The notes: generated by a model not told the origin, from the sequence alone. A stretch of DNA of 64,000 nucleotides from Pelecanus crispus (GCF_030463565.1 NC_134656.1:687001-751000); one strand, 5' to 3'. Counted from the first letter of the stretch, positions 1 to 15,500 are shown. Numbers and translations are program-made.

Positions 1-366
1 TAATTGGGATGTTACTGGCTGAAACAACTGTTTAAAGTTAATACGCTGAATTGTAAACGTGTCAACTTGGGGGTATTTTATAACTCTTCTTGCAAATTCT
101 GAATGATAGCAAGTTTCTTCCTTCAAAACTTTTCCTGCTTTTACTTTGGGGTGGGATGTGGGGCACTTTCAGGCAATCTGTCCCAATAAAAGGGGAAAGT
201 TGGCCACAAATGTGTTTTGCACGGTTTGTCATACACAATATGAGAAAGATTCTCTCCAAATGTGCAAGTATTACAGTGGATGCAGCTGCTAGTTCAGAAG
301 ATGCTCTCTTAGAACATAAGGAATGTTTTTCAGCTGAACGATAATTATTTTCTAATCTTTGAACAG
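1..366 (+). other. RPRD1B: RPRD1B intron 2, 3' part
   Basis: AT-rich intronic sequence leading into the first RPRD1B exon in the window. It ends in a pyrimidine-rich stretch and the acceptor TTTGAACAG at 358-366. The small ORFs on both strands here have no protein-like features. Exons 1 and 2 must lie to the left of the window. Confidence 0.75.
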
Positions 367-500
367 AGAAGCAGATGAGGGCTGCAAAAAGCCCTTGGAA
401 CGATTGCTTAACATCTGGCAGGAAAGGAGTGTGTATGGCAGTGAGTTCATACAGCAACTGAAGCTTTCTATGGAAGACTCCAGTAGCCCCCAAACTAAAG
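367..500 (+). CDS. RPRD1B: RPRD1B exon 3
   Basis: Encodes the last helices of the CID, from the last base of the Arg94 codon through EADEGCKKPLERLLNIWQER to the first base of codon 139. Acceptor AACAG at 362-366 and donor GTAAAT at 501. The linker end reads SSSPQTK where the human protein, as I recall it, has SKSPPPK. Confidence 0.93.
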
Positions 501-3500
501 GTAAATGCGTATTGCTTTTGTTGTGCGCTTTACTTTGCTTTTTAAATTGGTACGTGTCTCACTGAAAGTACTGTGAGGAGTTGAGCTCTGGGCTCCTGTA
601 GTTGAGTTGTTGCCAAAGCTGGTCATGGAGATTCTTCGGGATTGTCTTGAGAGAAGTCTGATATTCGTTAAACTCGCAGTTCCAGTTTGAATGTGTGTTG
701 CCTTGTGACTTGTGGCTGGCAGTAAGCTAAACTTAACGTATTCTGCTTCTGCTCACGCAGACAGAATACTCCAGGGCTGCCTTTTGATGTGAAGGCAAGT
801 AATTAGGGTGCAGGGAACTGTTGCGTCCACCTTGAGAGTTAAAATTGTCCCATTCTACATCTCTGAGAGTGGTCAGCTGGGTTATTATAATGGTTTATTC
901 AATATTTTTAGTGCTTTCATTCTCATATTTTTTTTTTTTTTATTTTGCATAGTTACTATATTTTTATTATGACTTCTAGTATTGAAGGCTGGAATATATA
1001 CCCAGAAGCTTGTCTGGTCTCTTTTTTCTTATACCAGCTGATGTCATTTGGGCAAAACAATAACATTGCATCATTTAACATCGGTAGAACATCACGGTTA
1101 TAACCTTATTATTGCATGAGAGAGATGTGAAAAACTTGAGTATAAGCTTCTTGCATTTACCGTGCTTTTATGCTGGTTTGGCAGATACTGCCTCTTCTTC
1201 TATAGCATCTGAAAATATTTAACTGGTAGTGCTGTAATGAAAAGAGGGGAGCAGTAGGATGCCTAACCTACGGAAGGTAAGGTCGTTAAAAATCCAGTGT
1301 TCTGGTCAGGGGAATATTTGTCCCCTTTGCAGCTAAAGGAAGTATCAGTGTCTTCAAATTAGCTAAAATCACATTGCTGCTTGGACCAGATTTTGCTCTG
1401 TTCCCCTCAGAGGTGTAATACTGTGTGAGAGAGCTGGCTTAGTCATTAGTAAAGTGCTCTTATGCTGCTCTTAGGTGGTGAAAACAAGCAAGATATGTCT
1501 ACTGGAGTTGTTTATTAATGCAGCATTAATATGAAGACATGAGCATTAATGCGAGATGTGCACGTGAAGACATAAATCTGTGGTTGTAGTTTTGTGTGTT
1601 TTAACATGCTTCTTCAGGCAAAGCACCCAAAGATGGGTGCTTTAGCAGCTTACAACAGAGGCCTTCCAGCTTGCCCTAATTGAAGTACGGCATTCAGAAG
1701 GTATTGCTGGTTTTTTCCCCAAATGCCAGGAGACCAACCAACGTGACCGCAGGGGTTGTCCCTTCTGTGTCAGGACAGAGGGAGTCCCTGCTCTGAGTGG
1801 TGGCGAGGGGAAGGGTGGAAGGTGTACAGTCTCGGCATGAAATCACTCAAATTGGGGTTTTCCTGTTGTCTGGTGCAATGCGTAAGACACCTGTTTGCCA
1901 TGAGAGGACAGAATTTACATGCCTGAATTCCTGTTGAACTGATTAACTGAGGGTTTGAAACTGTTAATTTAAGGTACCTAGATAAGTGTTTCACAAGCGT
2001 TTGATTTTTAATCTAAACAAAATGATACTGTGTGTCCAAGAAACACAGCTGAAGTGGCAACCAACTGTTGCTCAGTGTCATCCTCCCTTCGGCTGGTGAT
2101 ATCCATGGGTCCTGCTGCTGTTATCTCTGCAACCTAAAAGTGTTTATGCAAAATCACACCCTTCCCAAGTGTAACAGACTGTTGTGGGAAACAGAATGAA
2201 GAAATACAAATGTTTTAAGAACTGCTGTGTGTGCATCTTCACTTGGTGAGAAACCTAGTTTTTGTCTGGGTAATTGGAGGTATTAATGTAGTATCTTATT
2301 TGAGAGAACAGTTCAGAGTTCAGGCCTTTTCACCGGTGTGAATATTGCTGCCTTCTTGTCAATTCATTGTAAAAAAGAAATCGAGATTTTCAAACTAAGA
2401 GGAAAAAGAAATTTAAAAAACTTAGCATGAGTTCTCCTGAGGTTTTTCTCCTTGTTTTGACTGGCTTGTTTTCAAATTAGTTTCTTAATGGTAAGCGCTA
2501 GTTTCACGTGGGATTTTTATGGATTTCTAAGATTGGTGTTTGTCCAGTTTCTGGTGGGCGACTGTGGCAGAAGGCTTTGCTGTAGTTATTCTGTTCTGTT
2601 TTCAAACAGATGAACATAAGCGAGATGGACAATAATGTATTGTGTTTTACAGATATAATGCTTATCCTAAAAGAGGAAAACCGTATTATACTGCTCCTCC
2701 AAAACCATTCTGACTTCCTGGTTTTGTGTACACCCACGGTAGACACAGCTGAGAAATAAGTAGTATTAGTATTTTCAGACTGGTACAAGGTTGTGCTGTT
2801 AAAACAGAATTTTGAAGCCCCTGAAGGGTATCTAGTGCTGTGATAATGAGTATTCTTTTCTTCAGCCCAAGGTATGGCAACAAGTCTATGCAGGTAGTTC
2901 TCTACGGCTTTTTCATGTTGCAGTGTCTGGAATTCCTGGGCTGGTAGGTGCTGCTTTCTGAACAGGATGGCTCTGCTCGGGTTGCAGAGCACCAGTTACA
3001 TTTAGAGTTGTGAAACTTGCCAAAATAAAGCAGAGTCCTGTATCAGTGAGGAAGGACATCTTTAAAGCTTATCGGTGCGTGTGTCAATGGTGTTTCATTA
3101 GGCCTTGGGTAAATGTATAGCAATTCAGTTGGCGGCATGTGCTAAGTTCCTGCCGTGGAACGGAATTGATTGCACAAATAATGAAGCTTTCCCTTCAGAG
3201 AGGTGGAGGGGAAAGAGTACAGGCCCTTTCTGAGCGTTATATTCCCTGGTTTTCACTTCCTCAGTGGTGCAGCTTACTACCATACTTTAGTCTTTCAGGT
3301 TCCTTAAGGAAATATGCATATACATGGAAATGAGCTTTTGAGTATTGGTATCTTACATTGTTTTAACTCTGAATGTATTCATTAACCTTGCATTTACTTT
3401 CTCATTAATATCATTCTTATTAGAATGTTTCTTTTTACAAGCAGTAGGGAAGAGAAGAACTGCCCGTTTATCTTGAAGCCTGGGAAAACTAGGTCTGTAG

Positions 3501-6500
3501 AGGTTTGATGTAAAATCCTTTAGGTAGCATAACCTATATAGCTGACATGTTTTCTTTTCATTGTCTTTGTAATAAGCAGTTGAAGGAAGTCCTTGGACGT
3601 GCTCTGATGTAGGAGTGTCACACTGTACCACAATCCTGAACTGCTACCCATCTGCTCTGATTGTGTTTATATTGCAAATTCTGGCACAGGACGTCAGACC
3701 CATATTAAAATATGGAGAAAAACGTCAGCGAGGAGAGCAGGCAGGGATGCTTCCAAGAATAACTGAAATAAAGGCACCTGGGACAGGACTAGGTATAATT
3801 TTGGAGCAGATCAACTCCATTTATGCTTGACCGAGGAGGGGCTGCCAGCAAATGTATGTTGTGATGAGAACTTAATCATGACTAATGTACCCCCAAAGAA
3901 ACAAAAGGTTAGAACAGTTGGACAGTACGCTGGACCATTAGGTTTCTGTTATTTTGTTGTTCTGTGTCTTCTGGTGTTCTGTGATGGTCTTCTGTTTTCT
4001 TTAGGAAAGCTGTCTGGTTTTTGTTGTTGTTGTATTCAATGTTTTGTCCTAAATCACTTTCCAAAAGTGTCTTTCATACAAGTTTACTTGGATCTTGCAC
4101 AAGTTGCTAAACCCCTTAAGCTTGGAACCTAAAGCCTCCAGAAGTTTAGTTTTAGTTACAGTTTTGGCAGTCTTATTTTTTGTTATGCTGTGATTGAGGA
4201 TGATGGCCTTGCCAACAGATTAAAAACCACTTGAATTCAGCTGGTCTGCCTTTCAAGTAAACAGTTATCTATGGAACTTCAGAAGTAGAAACCCCTGTTT
4301 TACAGGTTTGCCTGTTACTGTAGAACTACAGTAGCTGTTACATGGTTTTCCTTGCATGTTTCCCTGTAGGCAGAAGTTTCTGCTCGTGCAACTTGCCATA
4401 TAACCGTATGCTTAACTGTCAGAAAAGGCACATGGTGTAGCTGTGCCGAGACTGATAAATTCTCATGTGAATTAAGGACTGTTTATTTTTTAAAAAAAAA
4501 TCTGGACCCATGGCATAGTTCCCTCCAGTGAAAGGCATTGTCTACATGGGGAGAGCCTTACCATGTAGTGTGGCTGCCTCTTGAAAGAGGAGATGAACGT
4601 AATGAAGTCCTCATGAGAGAAGATAATAATTTTGTATTGCCTTGAGATTAAAAAAAAAAAAAAACCACATAAACCCACTGTTTTTAACAGAGCAAAGTTT
4701 TAAACTCCTAGTGATCCTTTTGAATGTGTGTATACAGATTCCACAGTTGTTTTCTCTTTACTGTGCATATGAGCCTGGAGTCAAATCAAAGAAGCCTGTT
4801 TACCTCTAAAACCAGTTGTCAAGAGATGAGAACAAAAAGGTGAACACCCTAGATGGGAAGATCTCCCGTGTTGCCAGTTTGCAGGGAAAAAAAATAAAAT
4901 CATACTTTGTCACTAAGGTCTTTGACATGGTAAGCTTTCTCAAGCCCCCGGAGATGGTTTGAAGACTGAAAAGATGGTGGAGAAATACCTTTACAAGTCT
5001 CTCTGGATGCTGCAACAGCAAGATAACAACAACCTGGAGTTTCACTGCAAAGCTGTTATGACAGCAGCTATCTGTCATTTTGGAGAAACGAAGTGCTTTG
5101 CTCTTTGAAGGCTTTTAGGGAGTAATTTGGTTTCTGAGCTGTGAAGAAGACCCCAACAAAGTGGGAAAGCTGACTTCCTCTCTGGTAGTGGCTTCTCTGT
5201 CTTTATGTCCATGTCAAGAATGGGCTCTTGATTCTCCTGGAAGAAGCTGTCCGTATTCTACAAGGGTATCTTGATTGTTTCAGAAGATGTGTGTTACATA
5301 CTGTTGTTGAATTCTGATGAGTTTTATATGCTCTTAATGCTTGCTTTCCTCTTCTCTTGTTGGATTTGATAGTTTTTTTTCAGAAGTGTAGACTGCAATG
5401 GTTAAATTACTTCTGGCTAGCAGATTTTGAAAGCTACCCATGCAGGGTGTGTTAAAATTTATGCCTGGCTTCCTGTTGTCTTTCAGGGGTCCTTTTCCAC
5501 CATATGCTCTTGAGTTTGAAAATAAATGTGAGGGGTTTCTTCTGTTTTGATGAAATGGAGGTGGTGTTTCTAGGATTCTTCAGTGAGGTCTTCTGCTGCC
5601 CCTGCTTACCAATGCCAAGGAAAAAAGTGCAACAGTCCACATTTATTTCACGCTACTCATGCCCAAAATGCTACCTCAAAGCTGACTGCTTTGTCTGTGC
5701 TCCTTTGCTGGCCACTTTGTCCCATCAGCTAGCAACTGGTGCTTAGGGCTGCGGATGTTCATGCACCTACCTTCTTTGGACTGTTTCCAGTCAAACTCAC
5801 TTGGTCTCGTTCAGACGGAAAACTCAGTGAGTTCTGAATGTGTTAGAGTAGTAAGCAAGCGTAATACTGTTGTGTGGTAGATCAGTTGGCAACGCAGCAG
5901 GAATAGCTCTTCAGCAATTTGAATCTGAATTTTCTTTTTCACTTCTGTGCACACTACAGTCATGCATTCTTCTATTGATTATCTTGTGTTTATCCTTCAT
6001 TGGTTAATTACTTTATGATAAGTACGCACAAGTGATAAATACCGATGGCACGTTGTGTTGGGCTGTGGAACTTTAAATGCTCTCTTTGGCCATTTTGTCA
6101 TCTGTGCATCTCCTGTTGAACTCGGCTGGTCTCTTTTGCAGACCTTGGTGGATGGCAGCTGTTTTTCTTGTTGATCTGGTATCTTGCTTGTCAGTCAGAT
6201 TATCAAGCACTCTATTACGTCAGTTGTATGCATACAATACTTAGACTGTACCTTTTTTTAGCCTGGATAGCTTTGCTCTAGCATGCATCAAAAATAATTT
6301 GGTTTAGGGTAACTGTTTTCTGTGCTTCTTTGCCTTTCGTTGAATAAATCTGTTCTCTAACAGAGGTGCGTTTGTGTCTACCTCACGAGGGCTGTTCAGC
6401 TTTTTCCCATACGAGCAGGATGTGCAACACCTCTGACTTTGTCTCCATTAAAATAAAGTTTTTCAGACATATGCCCCATCTGACAAGGCAGGCAAAATTC

Positions 6501-9500
6501 TGCGTTTAAGGACAGACCTTTCTGTTTGCTTCCTCATTAGAATTGGGCAGACTGATTTAATTTTAAATCAAGAGTGATCTTGGATTTTCCTGTAAATCAA
6601 AGTATATATAAAATGTTTCCCTTGAACTCCATGATTATCTCAGCAAGACTTGATTCCATTGAAGAGATGGTCTCAAGACTCTGTCCAAAGTTTTCTTACA
6701 AATTACCCTGGGTTACCTGGGAATTTTGGTGGCAAGTCTGAAGAATGAGCTGTCTTCTTCTGAAGGCTCTGTAACTGGATCAAAGGCTGCGTTAAGACTC
6801 TGAATCATTCAATAAACTGTCTCTTCCCTTTCAAGCTAAGGTATGCTACGCTAAGGTTTGTTTAACCAACGCGGTCTTGCTTTATGGATTCCTTATTTCT
6901 GAAGTGTTAGAGGTTTCCTGCTTGGAGATCGGTTCGTGCTCTGCCCATTGCTGTTGTTGCTGTCACATCTTAGAGTTTTAGTTTCACAGAGCTGTCCTGA
7001 AATCTTTGTTTAGATGGAAGAGTGGAAGGTTGAAGAACCAGCAGTCATGTAGTTGACTGTGGGACCACCGTGAGCATATACTTGGTGCAAAAAGATAACT
7101 TGAAATTCTTCTGTCCATATGTATCTTGGCATCAGTGCTTCATTTCTACTGGTAGAAATCCTTACCTGCATACATGGTATTAACCAGAGAATCTGAGCAG
7201 GGTTGCAGACCTGCCATTTATTGACAAATAGGACGTTTACTTGCCTTTTCTGCTTTCAGTGTAGGAGACACAAATATATGTACAGCGCACACTGCTGATG
7301 TGCAGACTGTATCCTTGTACTTGCATCTACAGAAATACGTGTGTGGGCAAAATCAACCTTTTATTGCTGTTTTGCATTTGAGTGTTTGGAATGTGATGCC
7401 AGCATTGGAGTCCGACTGTGGTCATCCTTCTCTTTAGAGAGCTGAATCGTCAGAGCATCTGGTACAGGTTTTTTGAAGTAGCGATAGTTAAGGTGGGCAG
7501 ATCTGGCATCCAAACGAGTCGTTTGTATTTGTCTTTAGTTACAGAGGAGAAGAAGTCTTTAAAGCGGACTTTTCAGCAAATACAAGAGGAAGAAGATGAT
7601 GATTACCCTGGGAGCTACTCACCCCAGGACCCCAGTGCTGGGCCACTGCTGGTATGTGGGACGGGTTGGGAGTGGGAGCGGTTCGGAAAGCCACCTCCTG
7701 TGTGCTACAGCCACAAGGTGGAGCTGCCAACAAGTGAAATGCTCTTAATGGAGACATTCAGTTGGGGGTTGAGAAGTCCATGTGAAATGGAACAGATTCT
7801 TTTTTCGTATTGAAACACTGTGCCACTTCTGAGTGATTTCAGGTCATCTAAACCAAGGTCTGAGTAGTACTACCAGTAAAGAATCTCAAAGGACTGCTAG
7901 AAGAACAGATCATGTTTTAAATTCTTTCTAAGATCAGTGTGTAATGTCTCAAACCCAAAGTTGTAACACAGTTAAAACTTAATTTTTTTTTTGTAGGACA
8001 TCTCTCTCTGTGAGCTATTAAAAAGCTCAGCCTTTGATAGATTCTTATGGAGTTGGTTAGGAAAACCAGTTCTGAATACTTCATTTTGAGGCTGACATAT
8101 TAGTGGTGTGGCAATAGTAGGAATGAAATAGAGGATCATTCTGACCATTTAAGGCTACAAAATGAACATACGCTAAACCATTGTCTATTTGAAAAGGACA
8201 AAAAATACACTATCCATCTGGTAGAGTGTAACCATTGAAAAATAAGTAACATTTGTCAAAGAAATAAGTGATATTTTTGTTGTTGTTTTTACCTCCAGAT
8301 GCCTTGCAGCTTATGGTTTCTTTTGATAATAAGCATTCTGTTTCTTACTATTGGAAATGATTAACAGTTTGCAAAGTAGTAGTAAATATTAGGTAATGGA
8401 GTTCTTTATTTTTCAGATTAAAAAAAATATTTAAAATTTTTCAGTGTTTTTATTAGTTTTCAAACCACTGAAATGTAGCTTAAACATCATCAGTGATGGT
8501 GTTTACTGGGCTTGTGTTCCATTTTCAAAAACCTTCCATTAAAACTTCAGTGTTTTTTAAAACCAAGAAGAAACACTTTTTTTCTTCCTGTTCAGGGAGT
8601 CTGTCTTTCTCCTTTTTATTATTTTTTTTTTGCACAGGGAGGAAATGTGGTGTGTCAGGGCAGGTCCTCTTAAGGCTGTCCTCATCAACATCCTTTTTAA
8701 GATAGGGTATGTTTTGAGTGTATTCATTTAAACTGACACATTTTTCCTCACTGCACTAAAACCAGCTGAGGGATGAAGTCGAGGGGATACAGTGGAGCCC
8801 AGTTTAATTGCAGATTGCAGTGTGCTTCCAAAGAGCCAGCTGAGCTGAGCGAGGATGGCGATGGCTGAGCTGAGCGAGGATGGCGATGGCTGAGCTGAGC
8901 GAGGATGGCGATGGCTTTGCAAAGTCAGGACAAGATGAAGTTTGGTTTAACAGGGATAGCTTTCATTGTCATCAACCAGTTAGGAAATTCTAAATCTTAT
9001 AGTGATGGAAATCTGGCACAGTTTTGTTTGGACTGATACAAGTTTGGTTTTGTTTTGGTTGGGTGGGGGTTTTTTGGGGGTTGGGTTGTTTTTTTTTTTT
9101 GTATGTCAGAATGCACCTTTAGAATAGAACAAAGGTGCACGTACACTCCTGCTAGTCTAAGAGAAAGCGTCAGGGATGCTCAGCTAAAAGATATAGTCCC
9201 AGTTTGATGCAAACCAAAGGGCTGATGGCTGTTTCTCAAACTGGTGTCGTTGTGTACTTTTCAGCTCTGTCTTAAATGATCGCTTTTCTTAATTGGAATG
9301 AGAAGTTTTCCACTGCAGAGTCTTGAAAAAGATGATGCTACTGTAATTATGCATAAGTTCCTAAACAGCAGGATATTGTAGACTTAGTGAATACTCCCTG
9401 TGTTAGGAAGCAACAGTTTAAAAATTACTTGAAGAAAATACTCCAAAAATGGTTGCTTTCAAAGGTGGGTGACCTCAGATGCAGTGGCCACATCCACAGG

Positions 9501-12500
9501 AAATGACATGAAAGTTACCTGGTTTTAATGTTAGCTAACTTGTCTTATAGACCGAGGATTTGATCAAAGCCCTACAGGACCTGGAAAATGCAGCATCAGG
9601 AGATGCAACAGTGCGGCAAAAAATTGCCTCCCTGCCTCAGGAAGTTCAAGATGTTTCATTACTGGAGAAAATTACAGGTATGAAACGGGAAGATGAATGA
9701 ACATGAGTCCAAAGAATAAGTTAAAGAGAAAAAAAAAAAGTCTTTGATTGCTAAAGAATCACAGTGTATGGTGGAGTGAATTTCTGCTTTTGTGTCCTTG
9801 TTTTCTAGCTCCTGGGTAATTAATAGATAGCAATCTTAGGAAGTCAAATTGAAGATGAAATGTACATGGCTTCTTGGCTTGGACCAAGGCTTTTGTACTT
9901 GGAGAGCATCAACAGCATTTTGCAAGAATGTAAAGGAAATAGGGCCAGAGTTCTCAAATGTTTTGATTTTTGAAGACCTTAATTGTTAGTTTTATCAGAC
10001 TGTGCTGAGTACACACATATTCCTTGATTGCTACAGAAAAGGAAACTCGCTTACCCCATTAGTCTGTCAGCCTTTGTTTAAACGGACTTTTGCAATTGTG
10101 TTTGAAAAGTACTCTTAATAGAAGCATTTAAAGGTTGAACTGATTTGACTCTTGTTCCTGAAAGTATTTTTAATTTAGAACTCATGAACTGTCACTCATT
10201 CAGTCTTTTATAATATACTCTTTCAGTGTCCAACTGTGCAGTCTAGCATGCAATCCGTATGTTTGCTTGTATTGATACATGAGGAGTTACTCAGAGAAAG
10301 GAGGAATTAAAAAGTGCATACCATGCTTAAACATGAAAACCACTGATTTGTTTAACTGAATTCTGAAAGTACAGCCTAAAGTTTTAGTTTAATTAACCTG
10401 TATATAGAGGCTAACTTCATAGATTTATTCCCCCTCCCAATCACTGACATCTCCGCAAGGATAAAATGCGGTCAATCACGTCAGTGTCTAAACCACACAA
10501 TTCTTGGATTGTTAGTCCTATTGCCTTTATATCCCCTGTGATAAGAACTCTTATTTTCCTGTCAAGCCAGAAGTGTATTTATGAATGAGATGTTATCGTA
10601 CATGTGCCTGGTGAATTGTAGTCCTTCTGTCAAAGATGAAAGTTTTAAACTTTGTCCTCTAAACTGCCCAACACTTCTGCATGTAGACAAAGAGGCAGCC
10701 GAACGTCTGTCGAAGACCGTGGACGAAGCATGCCTGTTACTAGCAGAGTACAATGGCCGGCTGGCAGCAGAGCTGGAGGACCGGCGCCAGCTGGCACGCA
10801 TGCTGATCGAGTACACCCAGAATCAGAAGGATGTATTGACAGAGAAAGAGAAGAAGCTAGAAGTGAGTACTGACTACACTGGTGCCGGCAAGCCGATTGC
10901 CTCACCAAATGCTCCTGCTTGACTCCTGATCTGTGTGTTTCTGCCAAGGGAAATGATTCTAGGTGTTGTCTTTACATTTAGAGTAAAACAGGAGTAAGAA
11001 TGCGGTGTGAAAAGTCTGGGGAAGACAAACCTGTTCTGCTGTTCAGTCTAATATGTTTTAATACACATGGACATGGAAGGCCGAGAACTCAATACTTTTT
11101 AAAGAAAAATAGGCTCACTTAAAGTTTCTTCAGGTTTACTCTATTTTTTTTTTTAATGAAATCCCCATTTCCAAAAAGTCAACCTCCCTTTGCTGTAATT
11201 AGCTGGGGCTTTTTTATTGGTTGTTTTTTTGTTACTCTTTTCCTTATGGTTGGGTGCCCCTCATCTGCCTTCCCAACCCTACTTGATAAGGGGATGCAGT
11301 TTAAACAAGATCTTCTGGTATCCATCCTTTAACAGCCACTCTTACCTACAGCTTCTGTGATGGAGTATAAATTGGGCTGATACAGAAAGACGAGGATTCG
11401 CGTTTCCTGCCGTAGCTCCCTTGAACGAGGAGGGCAGGACGCTAAAACGAGACTGCGCTGACTGGACCTGAGCACCAGCTGCACGTCCTAGAGCGAGTGC
11501 AGGGGCTGCGGCAGCCAGCCGTTTATCTGAAATGTTCTTTCTCAGTGGAAGTTCTTTCAGCACCGCATCTTGGGACTAGTGTGGAAGTGTAATTAATGAT
11601 CGTGGTTGTATGTCACACTGCCATCTGTTAAACTGGCCCTTGGCGGCACATTAAGGGCTTCCTCTACACTGTTGGCTGCTGGTTATTATGAACAGCTGTT
11701 GCTGGGTGGGACGTGAGTTGCTGTAGAGGACAAAAATCTTCTGGAAGGAGACTGTGCTGTAGCAATTGTGGGCTCTGTTTACTGTCATGACAAACCTAAT
11801 CCTCTGACAGCTAGGCAACATTGTTCTGAGATGAATTTAATTTTGAATGTTTTCTTTGTCATGTGTGTTTATATTAGAGTTTCTCAATGTCTTGTGACTG
11901 TGAACATGTTGCTTTTCCAGAGCAACATTTTTTCCAAAGCAGCAATACAAGTGCTGATGCTGCATTCAGAATTTGAGCGGGTAGTTAGTAATTCTGTTAG
12001 CTTGTTTAGCTTGAATTTCTTCAAGCATAGTGTCTGTCTTATGACTGAGTCATTAAAAGGCACTTTCAGACATGGATATGAAAGATGCCATAAACCCAAA
12101 TCCTGTTTAGCACCTGATTTATTTGCTGAATACTAGTAGAAGTCTTGGGTCAGGTTTTTTTTTTCCCCTTGCTGAAAGAAGGACACTTGTCTAGTAGAAA
12201 CGTACATATGTGTGTGTGTGTATACATAAAAATATATAAATGATAGACGTATTGCTGTTCATTTTTTTTTAAAAAAGGCAAGAAATACGTAGCAAAATGC
12301 TGCACAGCAATGTTTTAAAAAGCCCAGAACGCTCCATAAATTTGAGTCCGTTTGAGACTGTGAAATGAAGAAATTCACAATGACAATGTTAAATTAAGAT
12401 TTCTAATGCGCTAGCTGAAATGTTGTGACAATGGTGTTGGGTTTTGTTTTGGAAATATCCTTTTGGTAAGGAATGTCACTTGAAAATTGTAACTCTGGCA

Positions 12501-15500
12501 GAGGCAGAAATGTAATCTTGAAAACGAAGTGGTTCACTGGCTGAGCTACTTTAATAGGAATAATCCTGTTGATGGCAACAGGACAGGCTGCTTGCCCACT
12601 GTTAAATGTAAACACATTCTCTAATAAGTTGGAAACTAAAGAATAATCTTATTAAATATGTTTAGGTTAGCATCTTTGTCATTCTGCCAAAACAAGGTGG
12701 CCTTACTGCTGTAGGAGTCTAAAATGAGTTGCAGGAAGTACTGCTCGTTAATGCTTACTGAACACGAAGGCACAATTCATATTCATGTCAAATCTCAAAT
12801 CTTAGCTGAGGGATATTGCCTGATTGAAGCATTCCATTGTTCTTGAGTTGTAGAGGGTTAATAAATAATGGAAGATGTTGGTTACAGATACGGCAGGCTG
12901 TATCTGCTTATCAGTTTTGTTTGAGTCTTTGATGTTCTCACAGTAACGTTATTGATAAGCCTGGATTTTTCTTTGTAGTGCTAATAAGCATTTAAATAGA
13001 AGGATCTGAAATTCTTGTAGCAATTAAGAATGTATTACAAACCAAAACATTTACTTGGGCAAAGACTGAAATAAGAAAATAACTTAAAACGATCTGATTT
13101 TACGTATCTTCTCATTGTATGCTTTGCTCTCTCAAGGTATCTTTTCCAGAATCTTTGGTGCTGTTGACTCTAAGTTTTTTCTCTTGTGAAGTAAGTTTCC
13201 TGCCTCTCAGATGAGATGGCCTTTTTAGATAGAAGATGGATTGTTTGCTTCACTATCCTAATCTAGCCAAGGCTGCTAGTGGGGAAAGGGGTTTTTGGTA
13301 GTAATGTGACTCAGGGCTTTATTTTAAGATACGGCAACATCTAATTTGGAAATCGCTCTGGATACTTCTTGTATTTTATTTACTCACAAAGCAAAGCCTT
13401 TCACTGCGATAGCAGTGAGAATACCTAATCTACAGCTTTTGAAAAGCAGCTTTTGTGGTTTAAAGAGCTGCAGTTGTTTACTAATCCTATTACTACTGTC
13501 CCTCATGAAACACAGTAAATTCTCAAAACATATACATGAACTCAGTGTATTTATGTCTAGTGGGCTAATGCTAAAAGTATTTTGCAGTGTCAAAACGCTG
13601 CGACGCAGAGCTCTTGTCATCAGTTGCAGAAAAGCTGTTTCATTAAGGGACAGTATGCTGAGAAAGGAGGTCTTGGACAATGAATTACACTTCAGCATTG
13701 GTACAGACTGGCATGAGTAAGGATTGAAACAACGTCGTGCTAAGCGGCACTGGTAATTTGAAGAGAGAAAGCTGGCACAGAGCCCAGAGATCATAACATA
13801 CGGATGAACTCTGCTTTTAGGGTAGCAATTGAAAAAATTGGAAGTGTAATGCTTGGGATTACTTTATCAGGGTGGGGGGAGATTGTGATAATTTGTTTGG
13901 AAGGAGAAGGTAGAATTCCTTTAATTCTGGCAATCAGCTGCAGAGCAAAATCAGCTGGACCAAAGCTGATGCTGAAAAGCCTATAACAAGGCATATATTT
14001 TTAAGGGTAAATATTCCTTAGGTTAACTTACTGAAAGGTATGGTGGATTCTGTTGTTGAACATCTGAACGCTGAATTTCTTTTTAAATGGTGCTTCATCT
14101 CAGTCAGAAGTTGTGGGCTCGATACTGCAGCTGCTGTATGATCTTCCATGGCCTGGACTGGATCAGAGGTTGGCCTAGACTTTTGTAATAGTAGGTGTCA
14201 GGAAATAAATTCCATTTTCAGGCAGGCATAGAAACAAGAGCTGGTGTTTCTGTAAGAATGAGATAAAGTGTTTTTGTATTTCACATGAGTATTTAACTTC
14301 CGATGAAAGCTCTCTGATTTGTGTTATTTTTGGCCATTGCTGCCCCTGTTACAGAGTACAGCCAGCTGGGAAGGGTTTTTGTCCTTCAGCACCTGAGTCT
14401 GCAGAACTTCAAGGGGAAGGATTGTCTTTTGAAGTCGGTATACTCTTCCTTAAGCGTGTGGCAAGCAAGTAGAAAAAATCCAGGGAATCAATTTGTGTAA
14501 AACTGAAATGTAGGGGGGAGATATCCGGGAGAACATTTCCATGTTGGTGTACCAGGTGACTGTAAAATGAAGTCAACTAAATAGATGGGACTAGAAGAAC
14601 CACGTGAAGGTAGTGCTAGAAAATGGCAAATTGTGTGGAAGCTTTATGGGATCTGAAATAACTGCTGACAATAGAAAATTTGGAGTAAGTGGAGGGAGGG
14701 TTATTTTAATCTAAGGGGGAGAAGCAGAAAAAAAAAAAAGATAGGAGAATGTGCATTCAGAATTTTTGTTTTGATTTGCAATCAGTGATGCTGAGTTTTC
14801 CCCATGCCCTCCAAATATCTTCTGTACCTGTGTTTGTTAAAAGGTGACATGAGGAACATACTATAGTATATACGGTATGTATATATAGTACGGGGGGGGG
14901 GGGGCTGTATGCATGGATACATACAAACGTATCTGTGTGTTTGTATGTGTGCGTATATATATAAAAATATAAAGAACATGCTGTATTCAAGATCCAGTTT
15001 AGGGGAAATTTTCTGGTTGTTGACTGCACCTGAAAAATTGTGTCTTAGAATCCTGCTGAGAGCTGTGGGGGTTTTCAGATGTGGTTTTTAATATTCATGG
15101 CTTCAAGGCACTTTTAATAAGGTGTTAAAGCTGTGGCCATACGAATTTGCAAACCCTCTTTGATAACGCATCTGTGAAGGATGAAGTACAATCTCACTTG
15201 AGGTTTTCTGGACTGCCCGGCACTACACATTTTCTTGAAATACGGTTTAGTTCAGCAGGTTAATATGCAATTTATTGCTGTGTTGCTTTCACAGCTTAGG
15301 TTTTTGTTGCATGTCACTGTTGGCATGCCTTTGTGGCTGCTGCTTTCCTCTCAACAAGAATTCTTGGGTTGTGGTGTATTCATTTCAGTGGTTTAGGCAG
15401 GGAAGTTTTAGTTTTTATGCCAGGAAACAAAAACGTTTGTATTGTACATGCGTGCAAGTAGCAGGAGATAGCTGTGGGCACTAGGCAGCGGGGGGAGGTC

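Noticed and set aside
62-493. 143-codon minus ORF antisense to RPRD1B exon 3
   Set aside because: It overlaps a confirmed exon and its splice site on the opposite strand, and has no protein features.
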